Assembly: GCA_963754305.1 (NCBI GenBank)
Contig: CAVWFR010000032.1
Location: 186,001-250,000 of the forward strand
Length of the DNA: 64,000 nucleotides
Reading direction: 5' to 3'
Origin: DATEDA01 sp963754305
Lineage (GTDB): Bacteria > Pseudomonadota > Gammaproteobacteria > Burkholderiales > SG8-39
Both the position numbers and the translations under genes were made by a program. Of the stretch, positions 1 to 15,399 are shown piece after piece (position 1 is the stretch's first letter; each line of letters opens with the position of its first letter). The notes below the pieces were generated by a model that was not told the origin of the DNA, ran no database searches, and was given only the letters and a program-made list of their open reading frames with translations.

Positions 1-1
1 G

Positions 2-3313
<3,312 letters not shown>

Positions 3314-3380
3314 GGCTGCCAGGACTGCAAGTGGTGGGATTTTCGTTCTCGCGTTTGAAGCATTAGCAATCGGAGCCGCT

Positions 3381-7568
<4,188 letters not shown>

Positions 7569-7617
7569 ACCCGCCCCCTGGAAACAGGGGACAGCCGGCG
7601 AGGGGATTTTCGGTTCG

Positions 7618-7652
7618 GGGGCGGCGGAAACGCCGCCCCTTTCAGTTTTTTG
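7618..7652 (+). terminator. Intrinsic terminator after rpoC
   Basis: A perfect 9-bp stem, GGGGCGGCG (7618-7626) pairing with CGCCGCCCC (7631-7639), is closed by a GAAA tetraloop. It is followed by TTTCAGTTTTTT. This is a textbook Rho-independent terminator and separates rpoBC from the next genes. In many relatives transcription or gene order continues directly from rpoC to rpsL. Here the operon ends. Confidence 0.93.
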
Positions 7653-7662
7653 GAGTCGCCCG

Positions 7663-8085
7663 ATGACGCGCACCTTGATCGTCACGGCACTGGCGCTATC
7701 GGTTGCGGCCTGCAGTCCTGCCGGAACCCGCCTGTCCGCTGCGCCGGTCCCGGCGGAGATCAACGGCACGGTCAGCTATCTTCAGGGCAGCGCGATCCCG
7801 TTCGAGGCGCAACTCCGCGTCCGGCTGGAGGAGGCACCGCGCGGCAGTGCCCCGGCGCAGTTCATCGCCGAGACGATGATCCCGCGCGCGGCGCCGGTGC
7901 CGATCCCGTTCCGGATCAGCGTCGATCCCCGCGTGATCGATCCGAAGCGGGGCTACACGCTCACCGCCCGGATCGAACGCGAGGAGCGCCTGCTCTTCAT
8001 CAACGAGGCCCCGGTACGCGTCTTGACGCTCGGCCACCCGTCGCGGGTGGAGATCGTGGTCGTCCCGGCGACCGACCGGAGATAG
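7663..8085 (+). CDS. YbaY/YscW-family outer-membrane lipoprotein
   Basis: Small secreted lipoprotein of 140 residues. The N-terminus has a short hydrophobic signal and a lipobox ending at Cys17 (SVAAC), so it should be lipidated and held in the envelope. The rest resembles the YbaY/YscW-like single beta-sandwich domain: a GTVSYLQ strand near residue 35, then repeated beta-strand patterns including PIPFRISVDP and YTLTARIE. Family members are annotated as YbaY-type lipoproteins or pilotin-like chaperones, and the exact role here is unknown. It lies just after the rpoC terminator and ends one base short of the convergent TetR gene. Family assignment is fairly sure, function is not. Confidence 0.75.
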   Translation: MTRTLIVTALALSVAACSPAGTRLSAAPVPAEINGTVSYLQGSAIPFEAQLRVRLEEAPRGSAPAQFIAETMIPRAAPVPIPFRISVDPRVIDPKRGYTLTARIEREERLLFINEAPVRVLTLGHPSRVEIVVVPATDRR

Positions 8086-8086
8086 G

Positions 8087-8722
8087 TCAGGATCCCGCCC
8101 TAGCCGCCGCGCCGCGGCGCGCGCGCTTGCGCGCGAGCGTCGCCACGCCGGCGGCGAACACCTCCGCGACCATCTCGGCGAACTCCGGGTACGACACGCC
8201 CTTGTCGGGCTTGAGCCACGTGAACGTCCAGTTCATCATCCCGAACAGCATCATCGTCACCGCCTTCACGATCGCAGGATCGGCGGGAAGGCCGTGTGCG
8301 GCGCGGATGGCCTGCGCAAAGGCGTCGATCGCGCGGCGCTGGTTCCCGACCACGATCCGGCGCTCGCGCTCGGGCAGGAACCGCAGGTCGTGGAGCAGCA
8401 CCATGTGCCGCGCCTGCGAGGTCTGATACTCGTCGAGGAAGAGGCGGATCAGCTCGGGCAGCCGCTCGGCCGGATCGCGAACCCTGCGTTCGGCTTCCTC
8501 GACGAGCGCCACCAGCCGCCGCGTGTACTGCTCGGTGAGATCGAAGAGCAGCCGCTCCTTCGACGCGTAGTAGTGATAGAGCAGGCCCTTCGAGACGCCG
8601 CAGCGCCGCGCGATGTCGTTCATCGATGCGCTCGGGAAACCGAGCTCGGCGAACGCTTCCGCCGCCGTCTCGAGGATGAGCTGGCGCTGGGCATCGTACG
8701 TCGCGGCGCGCGTGCGAGCCAT
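8087..8722 (-). CDS. paaR: TetR-family regulator of phenylacetate genes (PaaR-like)
   Basis: TetR-type repressor of 211 residues. The N-terminal helix-turn-helix spans about residues 10-55, with the typical ILETAAEAFAELGFPSASM and CGVSKGLLYHYYASKERLL segments. The C-terminal half is an all-helical ligand domain. I start it at the ATG giving MARTRAATYD, because longer in-frame translation lacks domain character and runs back into paaE. It lies 29 bases downstream of paaE on the same strand, so it is probably in the paa operon and autoregulated. TetR proteins in this position in Betaproteobacteria repress paa genes and respond to phenylacetyl-CoA. That role is inferred here from context and from the palindrome before paaA. 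Confidence 0.85.
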   Translation of the reverse strand: MARTRAATYDAQRQLILETAAEAFAELGFPSASMNDIARRCGVSKGLLYHYYASKERLLFDLTEQYTRRLVALVEEAERRVRDPAERLPELIRLFLDEYQTSQARHMVLLHDLRFLPERERRIVVGNQRRAIDAFAQAIRAAHGLPADPAIVKAVTMMLFGMMNWTFTWLKPDKGVSYPEFAEMVAEVFAAGVATLARKRARRGAAARAGS

Positions 8723-8751
8723 GTTCGAATCCCGGGCGAGAATCGCCTGGG

Positions 8752-9840
8752 TCAGCGCTCGTCGTAGCTGACCACGACCCGCTCGGTCACCGGGTGGGAC
8801 TGGCAGGTGAGCACGAAGCCGCGGGCGAGCTCGTGGTCGTCGAGGGCGAAGTTCCGGTCCATGCGGACCTCGCCCTCGACCACTTTGGCGCGGCAGGTGC
8901 AGCACACGCCCGCCTTGCACGCAAACGGCAGGTCCGCGCCGGCGTGCAGAGCCATGTCCAGGAGGCTCTCGCCCTGATAGCCCACACGGATGTGGCGCTG
9001 CTTGCCGTCGGCGATCACGGTGACGCTCGCCGCCGGCCCCTCGGCTTCGGCGAGCGGCGCTCCGATCCGCGGTGTGGCGGGCGCGGGCTGGCTCGGGCTG
9101 GCAAAGCGCTCGACGTGCAGGCGCCCGGGCGCGAGCCCGCTCCGCTTAAGCGCCGCGGTCACGCTGTCGATCATGCCCGCCGGTCCGCAGACGAAGGCCT
9201 CGTCGATGCCGGCGACCGGGATCAGGGTGTCGAGCAACGCCGCGCACTTCGCCTCGTCGATCCGGCCGTTGAAGAGATCGACCTCCTGGTGATCGCGGGA
9301 GAGCACGTGATAGAGCGCGAACCGGTCGAGGTAGCGATCCTTCATGTCCTCCAGCTCGTCGCAGAACATGATCGAGCGCACGAAGCGGTTGCCGTACACG
9401 AGGGTGAACCGTGACTCCCGCTCGATCTCCAGCGTCGTCTTGACGAGCGAGATCACCGGCGTGATCCCGCTTCCGGCGGCGAACGCGACGTAGTGCTTCC
9501 GGTGGGTTGGGTCGAGCGCGCTGAAGAAGCGCCCGTCGGGGGTCATGACCTCGAGCGCCGCGCCGCAAGCGAGCCGCTCGTTGGCGAAGCTGGAGAATCT
9601 GCCGCCGTCGACCCGCTTGATCGCGACGGCGAGCGTGCGCTCGTTGGCGCCGGAGCAGATCGAGTACGAGCGGCGCACCTCCTCGCCGTCGATCGCGGTG
9701 CGGAGCGTCACGAACTGGCCCTGCGTGAAGCGGTACCGGTCGGCCAGCTCGGCTGGCACATCGAACCTGACGACGACGGCGTACTCGGTCTCCTTGCGGA
9801 CGTCCGCGACGGTCAGCCGGTGAAAGCGCGGCGGGGCCAT
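8752..9840 (-). CDS. paaE: Phenylacetyl-CoA epoxidase reductase subunit PaaE
   Basis: Reductase that passes electrons from NADPH through FAD and a plant-type [2Fe-2S] cluster to the PaaAC oxygenase, which epoxidises phenylacetyl-CoA. At 362 residues it has the normal length. The N-terminal FAD domain has RRSYSICS, the pyridine-nucleotide domain has AAGSGITPV and FVCGPAGM, and the C-terminal ferredoxin domain has ACKAGVCCTCRAK with the fourth ligand in LTCQS. The start is the ATG giving MAPPRFHRL. It shares one base with the paaD stop (TGATG), indicating translational coupling. Confidence 0.97.
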   Translation of the reverse strand: MAPPRFHRLTVADVRKETEYAVVVRFDVPAELADRYRFTQGQFVTLRTAIDGEEVRRSYSICSGANERTLAVAIKRVDGGRFSSFANERLACGAALEVMTPDGRFFSALDPTHRKHYVAFAAGSGITPVISLVKTTLEIERESRFTLVYGNRFVRSIMFCDELEDMKDRYLDRFALYHVLSRDHQEVDLFNGRIDEAKCAALLDTLIPVAGIDEAFVCGPAGMIDSVTAALKRSGLAPGRLHVERFASPSQPAPATPRIGAPLAEAEGPAASVTVIADGKQRHIRVGYQGESLLDMALHAGADLPFACKAGVCCTCRAKVVEGEVRMDRNFALDDHELARGFVLTCQSHPVTERVVVSYDER

Positions 9841-10373
9841 CAGATCGGCTTGAAGTAGTCGAACGGCTCGCGGCAGATGCGGCACCGGTACAGCGCCTTG
9901 CACGCGGTCGAGCCGAACTCCGCCAGGCGCTCGGTGTCGCCGCCGCCGCAGTGCGGACAACCGACAAGCGCGGGCTCGGCGCGGTGGAAGCGTAGCGGCG
10001 CCGTCGCGTCGGGTGCGCGCGGGCCGGGCGGCGCGATGCCGAAGCGTTCGAGCTTCGCGCGCCCGGAAGCGGTCATCCAGTCGGTCGTCCATGCGGGGCT
10101 GAGCACGGTGCGCACGGTCGCGGCAAAGCCGGCGCGCGCGAGCGCCCGCCGGATCGACTCTTCGATAACCTCCGTTGCAGGACAGCCGGAGTAGGTCGGT
10201 GTGACGGTCACATCGACCGCATCGCCGTCGACGCGTACCTCGCGCACGATGCCGAGATCGACGACCGACAGCACCGGGATCTCGGGGTCTGCGACGCTCT
10301 CGATTGCCTCCAACGCGCGCACACGGGCGGCACTGCTCGCGGCACTGGAGGCTGCCTGCGGCGTGCCGGTCAC
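9840..10373 (-). CDS. paaD: Phenylacetate degradation protein PaaD (MIP18-type)
   Basis: PaaD belongs to the DUF59/MIP18 family and is thought to help mature iron-sulfur clusters, probably the one in PaaE. The 177-residue protein has the DUF59 core at about residues 15-110, with DPEIPVLSVVDLG and the conserved TPTYSGCPA cysteine motif. The C-terminal part is a zinc-ribbon-like CPHC ... CRIC segment ending in FDYFKPI, typical of PaaD. It overlaps paaC by four bases (ATGA) and paaE by one base, so all three are translationally coupled in one operon. Confidence 0.96.
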   Translation of the reverse strand: MTGTPQAASSAASSAARVRALEAIESVADPEIPVLSVVDLGIVREVRVDGDAVDVTVTPTYSGCPATEVIEESIRRALARAGFAATVRTVLSPAWTTDWMTASGRAKLERFGIAPPGPRAPDATAPLRFHRAEPALVGCPHCGGGDTERLAEFGSTACKALYRCRICREPFDYFKPI

Positions 10374-11182
10374 CAGCTCGCTCCGGGATGCTGTCGATGA
10401 AGCGATTGCATCTCGGTCAGCAGGTAGCCGAGGTGCTCGCTATGGCCGCCCAGCTTGCCGGTGCTGCGGAATGCGCTATCGCTGGGTCGCTGCAGCGTCG
10501 CCTCCTCCAGCACGGTGCCGACCGTATCGAGCCAGCCCGCGCGCAAGGTCGCGCTCTCGACGCCGATGCCGTGACGCGCGATGGCGCTCTCGACCGGATC
10601 GGTCTCGAACAGCTCGTGCGTGTACGGCCAGAGCGCGTCGAGGGCGGCTTGTGCCCGCGCGTGCGACTCGTCGGTGCCGTCGCCGAACCGGATCGTCCAG
10701 TCGGCGGCATGGCGCAGGTGATAGCGCGCCTCCTTGACCGACTTCGCCGCGATGGCTGCAAGCTCGCCGTCGGTGGAGCTCGAAAGCGCGCGCCACAGCT
10801 CGCACTGATAGGCGCTGAACAGCAGATTGCGGACGATCGTTACCGCATAGTCGGGCGCCGCGGCGCCGGCCGAGGCGATGCCGCTCGCCGGCAGCTCGGC
10901 GAGGGTCGCATTGCGGTACTCGGGCACATCGCGCAGGAACGCGAGCCGGTCCTCGTCGCGCCCGGCGCCTTCGACCTGTCCGGCGTGGGTGAGAACCAGG
11001 CGGGCCTGGCCGACGAGATCGAGGGCGACGTTCGCCATCGCGATGTCCTCCTCCAGCACCGGGCCGTGCCCGCACCACTCGGCGAGCCGCTGACCCAGGA
11101 CGAGCGGGGCGTCCCCAAGGCGCAGCAGGTACTCGACGTGCTCGGGGGAGCCGTGACTGCCGGGTGCGATGCTCGTGTCCAT
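10370..11182 (-). CDS. paaC: Phenylacetyl-CoA epoxidase structural subunit PaaC
   Basis: PaaC is the non-catalytic ferritin-like partner of PaaA in the ring-1,2-epoxidase complex. The 270-residue protein is all-helical. Diagnostic stretches are VEYLLRLGDAPLVLGQRLAEW, EDIAMANVALDLVGQARL, EARYHLRHA and the C-terminal GGHSEHLGYLLTEMQSLHR. It follows paaB after 16 bases and overlaps paaD by four. The start giving MDTSIAPGSHG is favoured because the next conserved block begins about 15 residues later. Confidence 0.96.
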   Translation of the reverse strand: MDTSIAPGSHGSPEHVEYLLRLGDAPLVLGQRLAEWCGHGPVLEEDIAMANVALDLVGQARLVLTHAGQVEGAGRDEDRLAFLRDVPEYRNATLAELPASGIASAGAAAPDYAVTIVRNLLFSAYQCELWRALSSSTDGELAAIAAKSVKEARYHLRHAADWTIRFGDGTDESHARAQAALDALWPYTHELFETDPVESAIARHGIGVESATLRAGWLDTVGTVLEEATLQRPSDSAFRSTGKLGGHSEHLGYLLTEMQSLHRQHPGASW

Positions 11183-11198
11183 GGCGCGGCGGGGATCG

Positions 11199-11486
11199 TT
11201 ACATGTGCTTCACTTCGTCCGGCAGCTCGTAGAACGTCGGATGGCGGTAGATTTTGTCGGCCATCGGATCGAACAGCTCCGCCTTGTCGTCCGGATCGGC
11301 GGCCGTAATCGCGCCGGAAGGGACGACCCAGATCGACACCCCTTCCTGACGGCGCGTGTACACGTCCCGCGCCATCTGCAGCGCCTGCCGCGCGTCCGCA
11401 GCGTGTAGGCTGCCGCAATGCTTGTGCTCCAGCCCCTGCTTCGAGCGGATGAAGACTTCCCACAGGGGCCACTCGGGTTGTGCCAC
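11199..11486 (-). CDS. paaB: Phenylacetyl-CoA epoxidase subunit PaaB
   Basis: Small 95-residue subunit that bridges PaaA-PaaC units of the epoxidase complex. It has the conserved WPLWEVFIRSKQGLEHKHCG opening, then the SLHA and ARDVYTRRQEGVSIWVV segments and the short acidic C-terminus. Length and sequence are typical. It is the second gene of the minus-strand operon, 59 bases after paaA and 16 before paaC. Confidence 0.97.
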   Translation of the reverse strand: MAQPEWPLWEVFIRSKQGLEHKHCGSLHAADARQALQMARDVYTRRQEGVSIWVVPSGAITAADPDDKAELFDPMADKIYRHPTFYELPDEVKHM

Positions 11487-11545
11487 GGCTTTTCTCCTCA
11501 GTTTTCACGCTGCGAGGGACGACACCCCTCGCACTCGCGGGGCGC

Positions 11546-12550
11546 CTAAGCAGCCTGCTTCGCGGCGCGCGCTTCCCGCTTCGCCGCGTGAGCGAGCGCC
11601 GCATCGCGCACCCACCGGCCTTCCTCGAAGGCGCGAACGCGCGTCGCGAGCCGCTCGCGGTTGCACGGCCCGTCGCCGTTCACCACGCGCCAGAACTCGT
11701 CCCAGTCGATCGCGCCGAAATCATAGTGAGCGCGCCCGGCGTTCCACTTCAGGTTCGGGTCGGGGAGGCTGACACCCAGCAGCTCGGCCTGCGGGACCGT
11801 GGCATCGACGAATTTCTGCCGCAGGTCGTCGTTCGAGATGCGCTTGATGCCCCACCGCATCGCCTGGCCGGTGTTCGGCGAGTCCTTGTCGTGCGGCCCG
11901 AACATCATCAGCACCGGCCACCACCAGCGGTTCACCGCCTCCTGGACCATCGCGCGCTGCGCGGGCGTGCCGCGCATCATGGCGAGCAACGCGTCGTAGC
12001 CCTGGCGCATGTGGAACGACTCCTCCTTGCAGACGCGGATCATCGCGCGCGCGTATGGGCCGTACGAGCACCGGCACAGCGGGATCTGGTTCATGATCGC
12101 CGCGCCGTCGACGAGCCAGCCGATGACGCCGACATCGGCCCAGGTCAGGGTCGGGTAGTTGAAGATCGAGGAATACTTCGCCTTGCCCGAGTGGAGCGCC
12201 TCGATCAGCCGGTCGCGCGAGACGCCGAGCGTCTCGGCGGCGGCGTAGAGGTAGAGCCCGTGCCCGCCCTCGTCCTGCACTTTCGCAAGCAGGATCGTCT
12301 TGCGCTTGAGCGAGGGCGCGCGGCTGATCCAATTGCCCTCGGGGAGCATCCCGACGATCTCGGAGTGGGCGTGCTGCGAGATCTGCCGGACGAGCGTCTT
12401 GCGGTACGCCTCGGGCATCCAGTCGCGCGGCTCGACCTTTTGGTCGGCGTCGAGCTTCCGCTCGAAACCGTCTTCCTCCGGCTGCCGCGGACCGCCGGTC
12501 GCCGCCGGCTGCGCGTCCTTGCCGGGCAGGTCGATGGCTTGAGTGTACAT
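11546..12550 (-). CDS. paaA: Phenylacetyl-CoA epoxidase oxygenase subunit PaaA
   Basis: Catalytic di-iron oxygenase subunit of phenylacetyl-CoA 1,2-epoxidase, the step that removes aromaticity in aerobic phenylacetate degradation. The 334-residue protein is ferritin-like. Carboxylate/histidine ligand segments are visible in KVQDEGGHGLYLY and CKEESFHMRQGYD, and the conserved NRWWWPVLMMFGPHDKDS follows. I start it at the ATG giving MYTQAIDLPG, which has a strong AGGAGG ribosome site at 12555-12560. It is the first gene of paaABCDE-paaR, with a palindromic operator-like site just upstream. The later pathway genes (paaG, paaZ, paaJ, paaK) are not in this window. Confidence 0.97.
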   Translation of the reverse strand: MYTQAIDLPGKDAQPAATGGPRQPEEDGFERKLDADQKVEPRDWMPEAYRKTLVRQISQHAHSEIVGMLPEGNWISRAPSLKRKTILLAKVQDEGGHGLYLYAAAETLGVSRDRLIEALHSGKAKYSSIFNYPTLTWADVGVIGWLVDGAAIMNQIPLCRCSYGPYARAMIRVCKEESFHMRQGYDALLAMMRGTPAQRAMVQEAVNRWWWPVLMMFGPHDKDSPNTGQAMRWGIKRISNDDLRQKFVDATVPQAELLGVSLPDPNLKWNAGRAHYDFGAIDWDEFWRVVNGDGPCNRERLATRVRAFEEGRWVRDAALAHAAKREARAAKQAA

Positions 12551-12586
12551 GGCGCCTCCTGTGCGATCGCGCAGATGCTCGCATAA

Positions 12587-12600
12587 ACCGACCGGTCGGT
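12587..12600. promoter_or_regulatory. Probable PaaR operator upstream of paaA
   Basis: A perfect 14-bp palindrome, ACCGACCGGTCGGT, lies 37 bases upstream of the paaA start. TetR regulators bind such inverted repeats, and this form is like the sites proposed for TetR-type control of acyl-CoA and phenylacetate catabolism in Betaproteobacteria. The nearby TetR gene is the obvious candidate. Binding is inferred, the symmetry is directly visible. Confidence 0.75.
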
Positions 12601-12676
12601 CAATGAATACGCGCAGCACGGGGCGGCGGGAGGGCGACCTCATCGCCCCTGCCTGGCTTGATGCCGGGATCGACGG

Positions 12677-12913
12677 CTATTTCTTGCCGCGCGGCCTGGG
12701 CAGCCCGATGACTGTGCCCTCACGACGCGCGTCGGCGCCGCCGTACTGCTTGCCCGTGTGCGCATCGACGACCACGGCCTGCACCGATCCGATGTCCGCC
12801 GGCGCATTCACCGTATGCCCGAGCGCAATCAGGCCGGCGATCGCCGCCGGCGAAAAGCCGCTGAACTTGCTGCCGGGAGCACCGTTGTCCCGGTTGATCG
12901 CGGCCATGAACAC
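12677..12913 (-). pseudogene. 3' remnant of a gamma-glutamyltransferase gene
   Basis: An open stretch of about 78 codons whose last 60 residues resemble the C-terminus of gamma-glutamyltransferase: FSPAAIAGLIALGHTV, then GSVQAVVVDAHTGKQYGGADARREGTVIG, the usual small-subunit ending. Full enzymes are about 550 residues with a catalytic Thr at the small-subunit start. None of that is present. Upstream in-frame sequence (12914-13027) is open but unrecognisable up to the stop of the neighbouring oxidoreductase. I read this as a decayed fragment left by deletion. Confidence 0.6.
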
Positions 12914-13027
12914 GCGCAGCGATTGACCGGGGGCCGGCCGATCTACGATGAGCGTTTCACCATGGCCGCGCGCAGGTCCGTTCCCGAAGAGCGGAGCGAC
13001 CCTTAGCCGTTCCGCGAGCGGCCAGGC

Positions 13028-14143
13028 TCAGCGCATCCCGAGCTTGGTATCGCCGAAGATTCGCCCGGCCTCCCGCGGTGCGCAGCGCCAGTACTGCGCG
13101 GGCGCCCGTACTTCGCCGCCGAGCGAGGCCGCGGCGTGCCACGCCCAGCGCGGGTCGTAGAGCATGCCGCGCGCCATCGCAACCATGTCCGCATCACCCG
13201 ACGCGACGATCGCCTCGGCCTGTTGCGTATCGGTGATCAAGCCGACGCCGATCGTCGCGATCCCGACCTCGGCGCGAACGCGGCGCGCGAACGGCACCTG
13301 GTAGCCGGGTCCGAGCGGGATCTTCTGCTGCGGCGAGACGCCACCGCTCGAACAATCGATCCAGTCGCAGCCTCGGCGCTTCAGCTCGGCAGCATAGGCT
13401 ACCGAGTCCTCCACGTCCCAGCCACCCTCGATCCAGTCGGTCGAGGAGATCCGGACGCCGAGCGGCTTCCCCAGCGGCCAGCCTTCACGCACCGCGTCGA
13501 ACACCTCGAGCGGGAAGCGCATGCGCTTCTCGCGCGACCCGCCATACTCGTCCGCGCGCAAATTGGAGATCGGCGACAGGAACTCGTGCAGCAGGTAACC
13601 ATGCGCGCTGTGCAGCTCGATCGCGTCGAATCCGAGCCGGAGCGCGCGGTGCGCAGCGGCGACGAAGCCTTCGCGGACCCGACTGAGGCCAGCGCGATCG
13701 AGCACCAGGGGTGGCTCCTCATGCGGCAGTTGAGGCACCGCCGACGGGCCCACCGGTCGCCAGCCGCCGCGGTCTGCCGGGATCAACTGACCACCGCGCC
13801 ATGGCACCGCGCTCGAGCCCTTGCGCCCGGCGTGCGCGAGCTGGATTCCGAGCGCGATCGGCGAGTATCTCCGGATCGCGGCCACGACGCGGCCGAGCGC
13901 GCGCTCGTTTTCGTCTGAGTAGAGGCCCAAGCAGCCCGGCGTGATACGACCGATCGCCTCGATGGCGGTCGCTTCTACGAAGAGCATCGCAGCGCCGCCG
14001 AGGGAGAGATGACCGAGATGGATGAGGTGCCAATCGGTCGCGGAGCCGTCCTCGGCCGAGTACTGGCACATCGGCGAAACGACGATGCGATTCGGAAGGT
14101 TCAACTCGCGTAGCGCGATCGGGCTGAATAGCGGGCTGGTCAT
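13028..14143 (-). CDS. NADPH-dependent flavin oxidoreductase, YqjM-like Old Yellow Enzyme
   Basis: FMN-dependent ene-reductase or NADH:flavin oxidoreductase of the Old Yellow Enzyme superfamily, 371 residues, a TIM barrel. It matches the YqjM/NamA (class III) branch: the N-terminal SPMCQYSAEDG contains the regulatory Cys, HAGRKGS and HSAHGYLLHEFLSP carry substrate and catalytic residues, and GVGLI and MARGMLYDPRW bind the FMN phosphate. The start is the ATG giving MTSPLFSPIALRELNLPN. Longer in-frame translation upstream is arginine-rich and not family-like. It diverges from rpsL. The natural substrate is unknown, though members close to catabolic genes often reduce enones or aromatic-derived acyl-CoA. 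Confidence 0.9.
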   Translation of the reverse strand: MTSPLFSPIALRELNLPNRIVVSPMCQYSAEDGSATDWHLIHLGHLSLGGAAMLFVEATAIEAIGRITPGCLGLYSDENERALGRVVAAIRRYSPIALGIQLAHAGRKGSSAVPWRGGQLIPADRGGWRPVGPSAVPQLPHEEPPLVLDRAGLSRVREGFVAAAHRALRLGFDAIELHSAHGYLLHEFLSPISNLRADEYGGSREKRMRFPLEVFDAVREGWPLGKPLGVRISSTDWIEGGWDVEDSVAYAAELKRRGCDWIDCSSGGVSPQQKIPLGPGYQVPFARRVRAEVGIATIGVGLITDTQQAEAIVASGDADMVAMARGMLYDPRWAWHAAASLGGEVRAPAQYWRCAPREAGRIFGDTKLGMR

Positions 14144-14491
14144 GCCGGGATGATCCTCGAGGCGCCGAAAGAGCGGCCGAGTATACCGAGCGAGTCGTTC
14201 GCTCGGCCGGGGCGGGAACGAGCCTCGACTCCACCTCCTCAGGTGTCGCCGCTCCGGGTTGCCTCCTCTCCCGTTGCGACCGCGCGCACCGCCGGAGCGC
14301 ATCGGACCTGTCCCGCAGCGCAAACAAGCGTTGACCCTCTGTGAGGTAAGCCCTTATAATCCCGCGGCTTTGAAACCCGGGGCGGCGCCAGCCGTCCCGA
14401 TTTTTTCTGGTGCGGCGGCCCACGTCCTGCCGCGGATCCCCCGGATCAGCGCCATCAGCCGCATTTTGGAACACTCGGGAAAGCGCGTTTC
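14144..14491 (+). other. Divergent intergenic region and rpsL leader
   Basis: These 348 bases between the oxidoreductase and rpsL encode no convincing protein. The left half is GC-rich. The right half holds a sigma70-like promoter at 14331-14360 and an untranslated leader of about 125 bases. The leader contains short GC-rich inverted segments but no clear terminator or riboswitch. Confidence 0.6.
14331..14360 (+). promoter_or_regulatory. Sigma70-type promoter for the str operon
   Basis: TTGACC at 14331-14336 and a perfect TATAAT at 14355-14360 are separated by 18 bases. It is the best sigma70 match I found in the window and fits strong constitutive transcription of rpsL-rpsG-fusA-tuf. A separate promoter is expected because rpoC ends in a terminator and opposite-strand genes intervene. 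Confidence 0.85.
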
Positions 14492-14869
14492 ATGCCGACA
14501 ATCAGTCAGTTAGTGCGCAAAGGGCGCACGAGCCCGGTCACCAAGAGCAAAGTCCCCGCGCTCGCGGGATCGCCGCAGAAGCGCGGCGTTTGCACGCGCG
14601 TGTATACGACGACACCGAAGAAACCGAACTCGGCGCTGCGCAAGGTTGCGAAGGTCCGCCTCACCAACGGCTTCGAGGTGATCAGCTACATCGGCGGCGA
14701 AGGCCACAACTTGCAGGAGCACTCGGTAGTGCTGATCCGCGGCGGCCGCGTGAAGGATCTGCCGGGTGTGCGCTATCACATCGTGCGCGGGAGCCTCGAC
14801 ACGCAGGGCGTGAAGGACCGCAAGCAGAGCCGCTCGAAGTACGGCGCGAAGCGGCCAAAGGCCGCCTGA
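14492..14869 (+). CDS. rpsL: 30S ribosomal protein S12
   Basis: S12, 125 residues, part of the decoding centre of the small subunit. The TTTPKKPNSALRKVAKVRL loop has Lys43 and Lys44, and VKDLPGVRYH has Lys88 and Asp89. Asp89 is the site that is methylthiolated in many bacteria. The positions where streptomycin-resistance changes usually occur are wild type. The start is the conserved MPTISQLVRKGR. First gene of the str operon, 131 bases downstream of the promoter's -10 box. Confidence 0.99.
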   Translation: MPTISQLVRKGRTSPVTKSKVPALAGSPQKRGVCTRVYTTTPKKPNSALRKVAKVRLTNGFEVISYIGGEGHNLQEHSVVLIRGGRVKDLPGVRYHIVRGSLDTQGVKDRKQSRSKYGAKRPKAA

Positions 14870-14885
14870 GCTTCAAGGAGCGATC

Positions 14886-15356
<471 letters not shown>

Positions 15357-15368
15357 CGAAGGGTTCCC

Positions 15369-15391
15369 CGGGGCGGGCCGAGCCCGCCCCG
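15369..15391 (+). promoter_or_regulatory. Strong hairpin just upstream of fusA
   Basis: A perfect 10-bp GC stem, CGGGGCGGGC (15369-15378) with GCCCGCCCCG (15382-15391), has a three-base CGA loop and ends eight bases before the fusA ATG. No T-run follows, so it is not a standard terminator. No Shine-Dalgarno-like sequence lies between it and the start. It may control fusA translation or mRNA processing. Confidence 0.7.
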
Positions 15392-15399
15392 AACGTCCC

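Noticed and set aside
14600..14780. Possible streptomycin-resistant rpsL allele
   Set aside because: Lys43 and Lys88 are unchanged.
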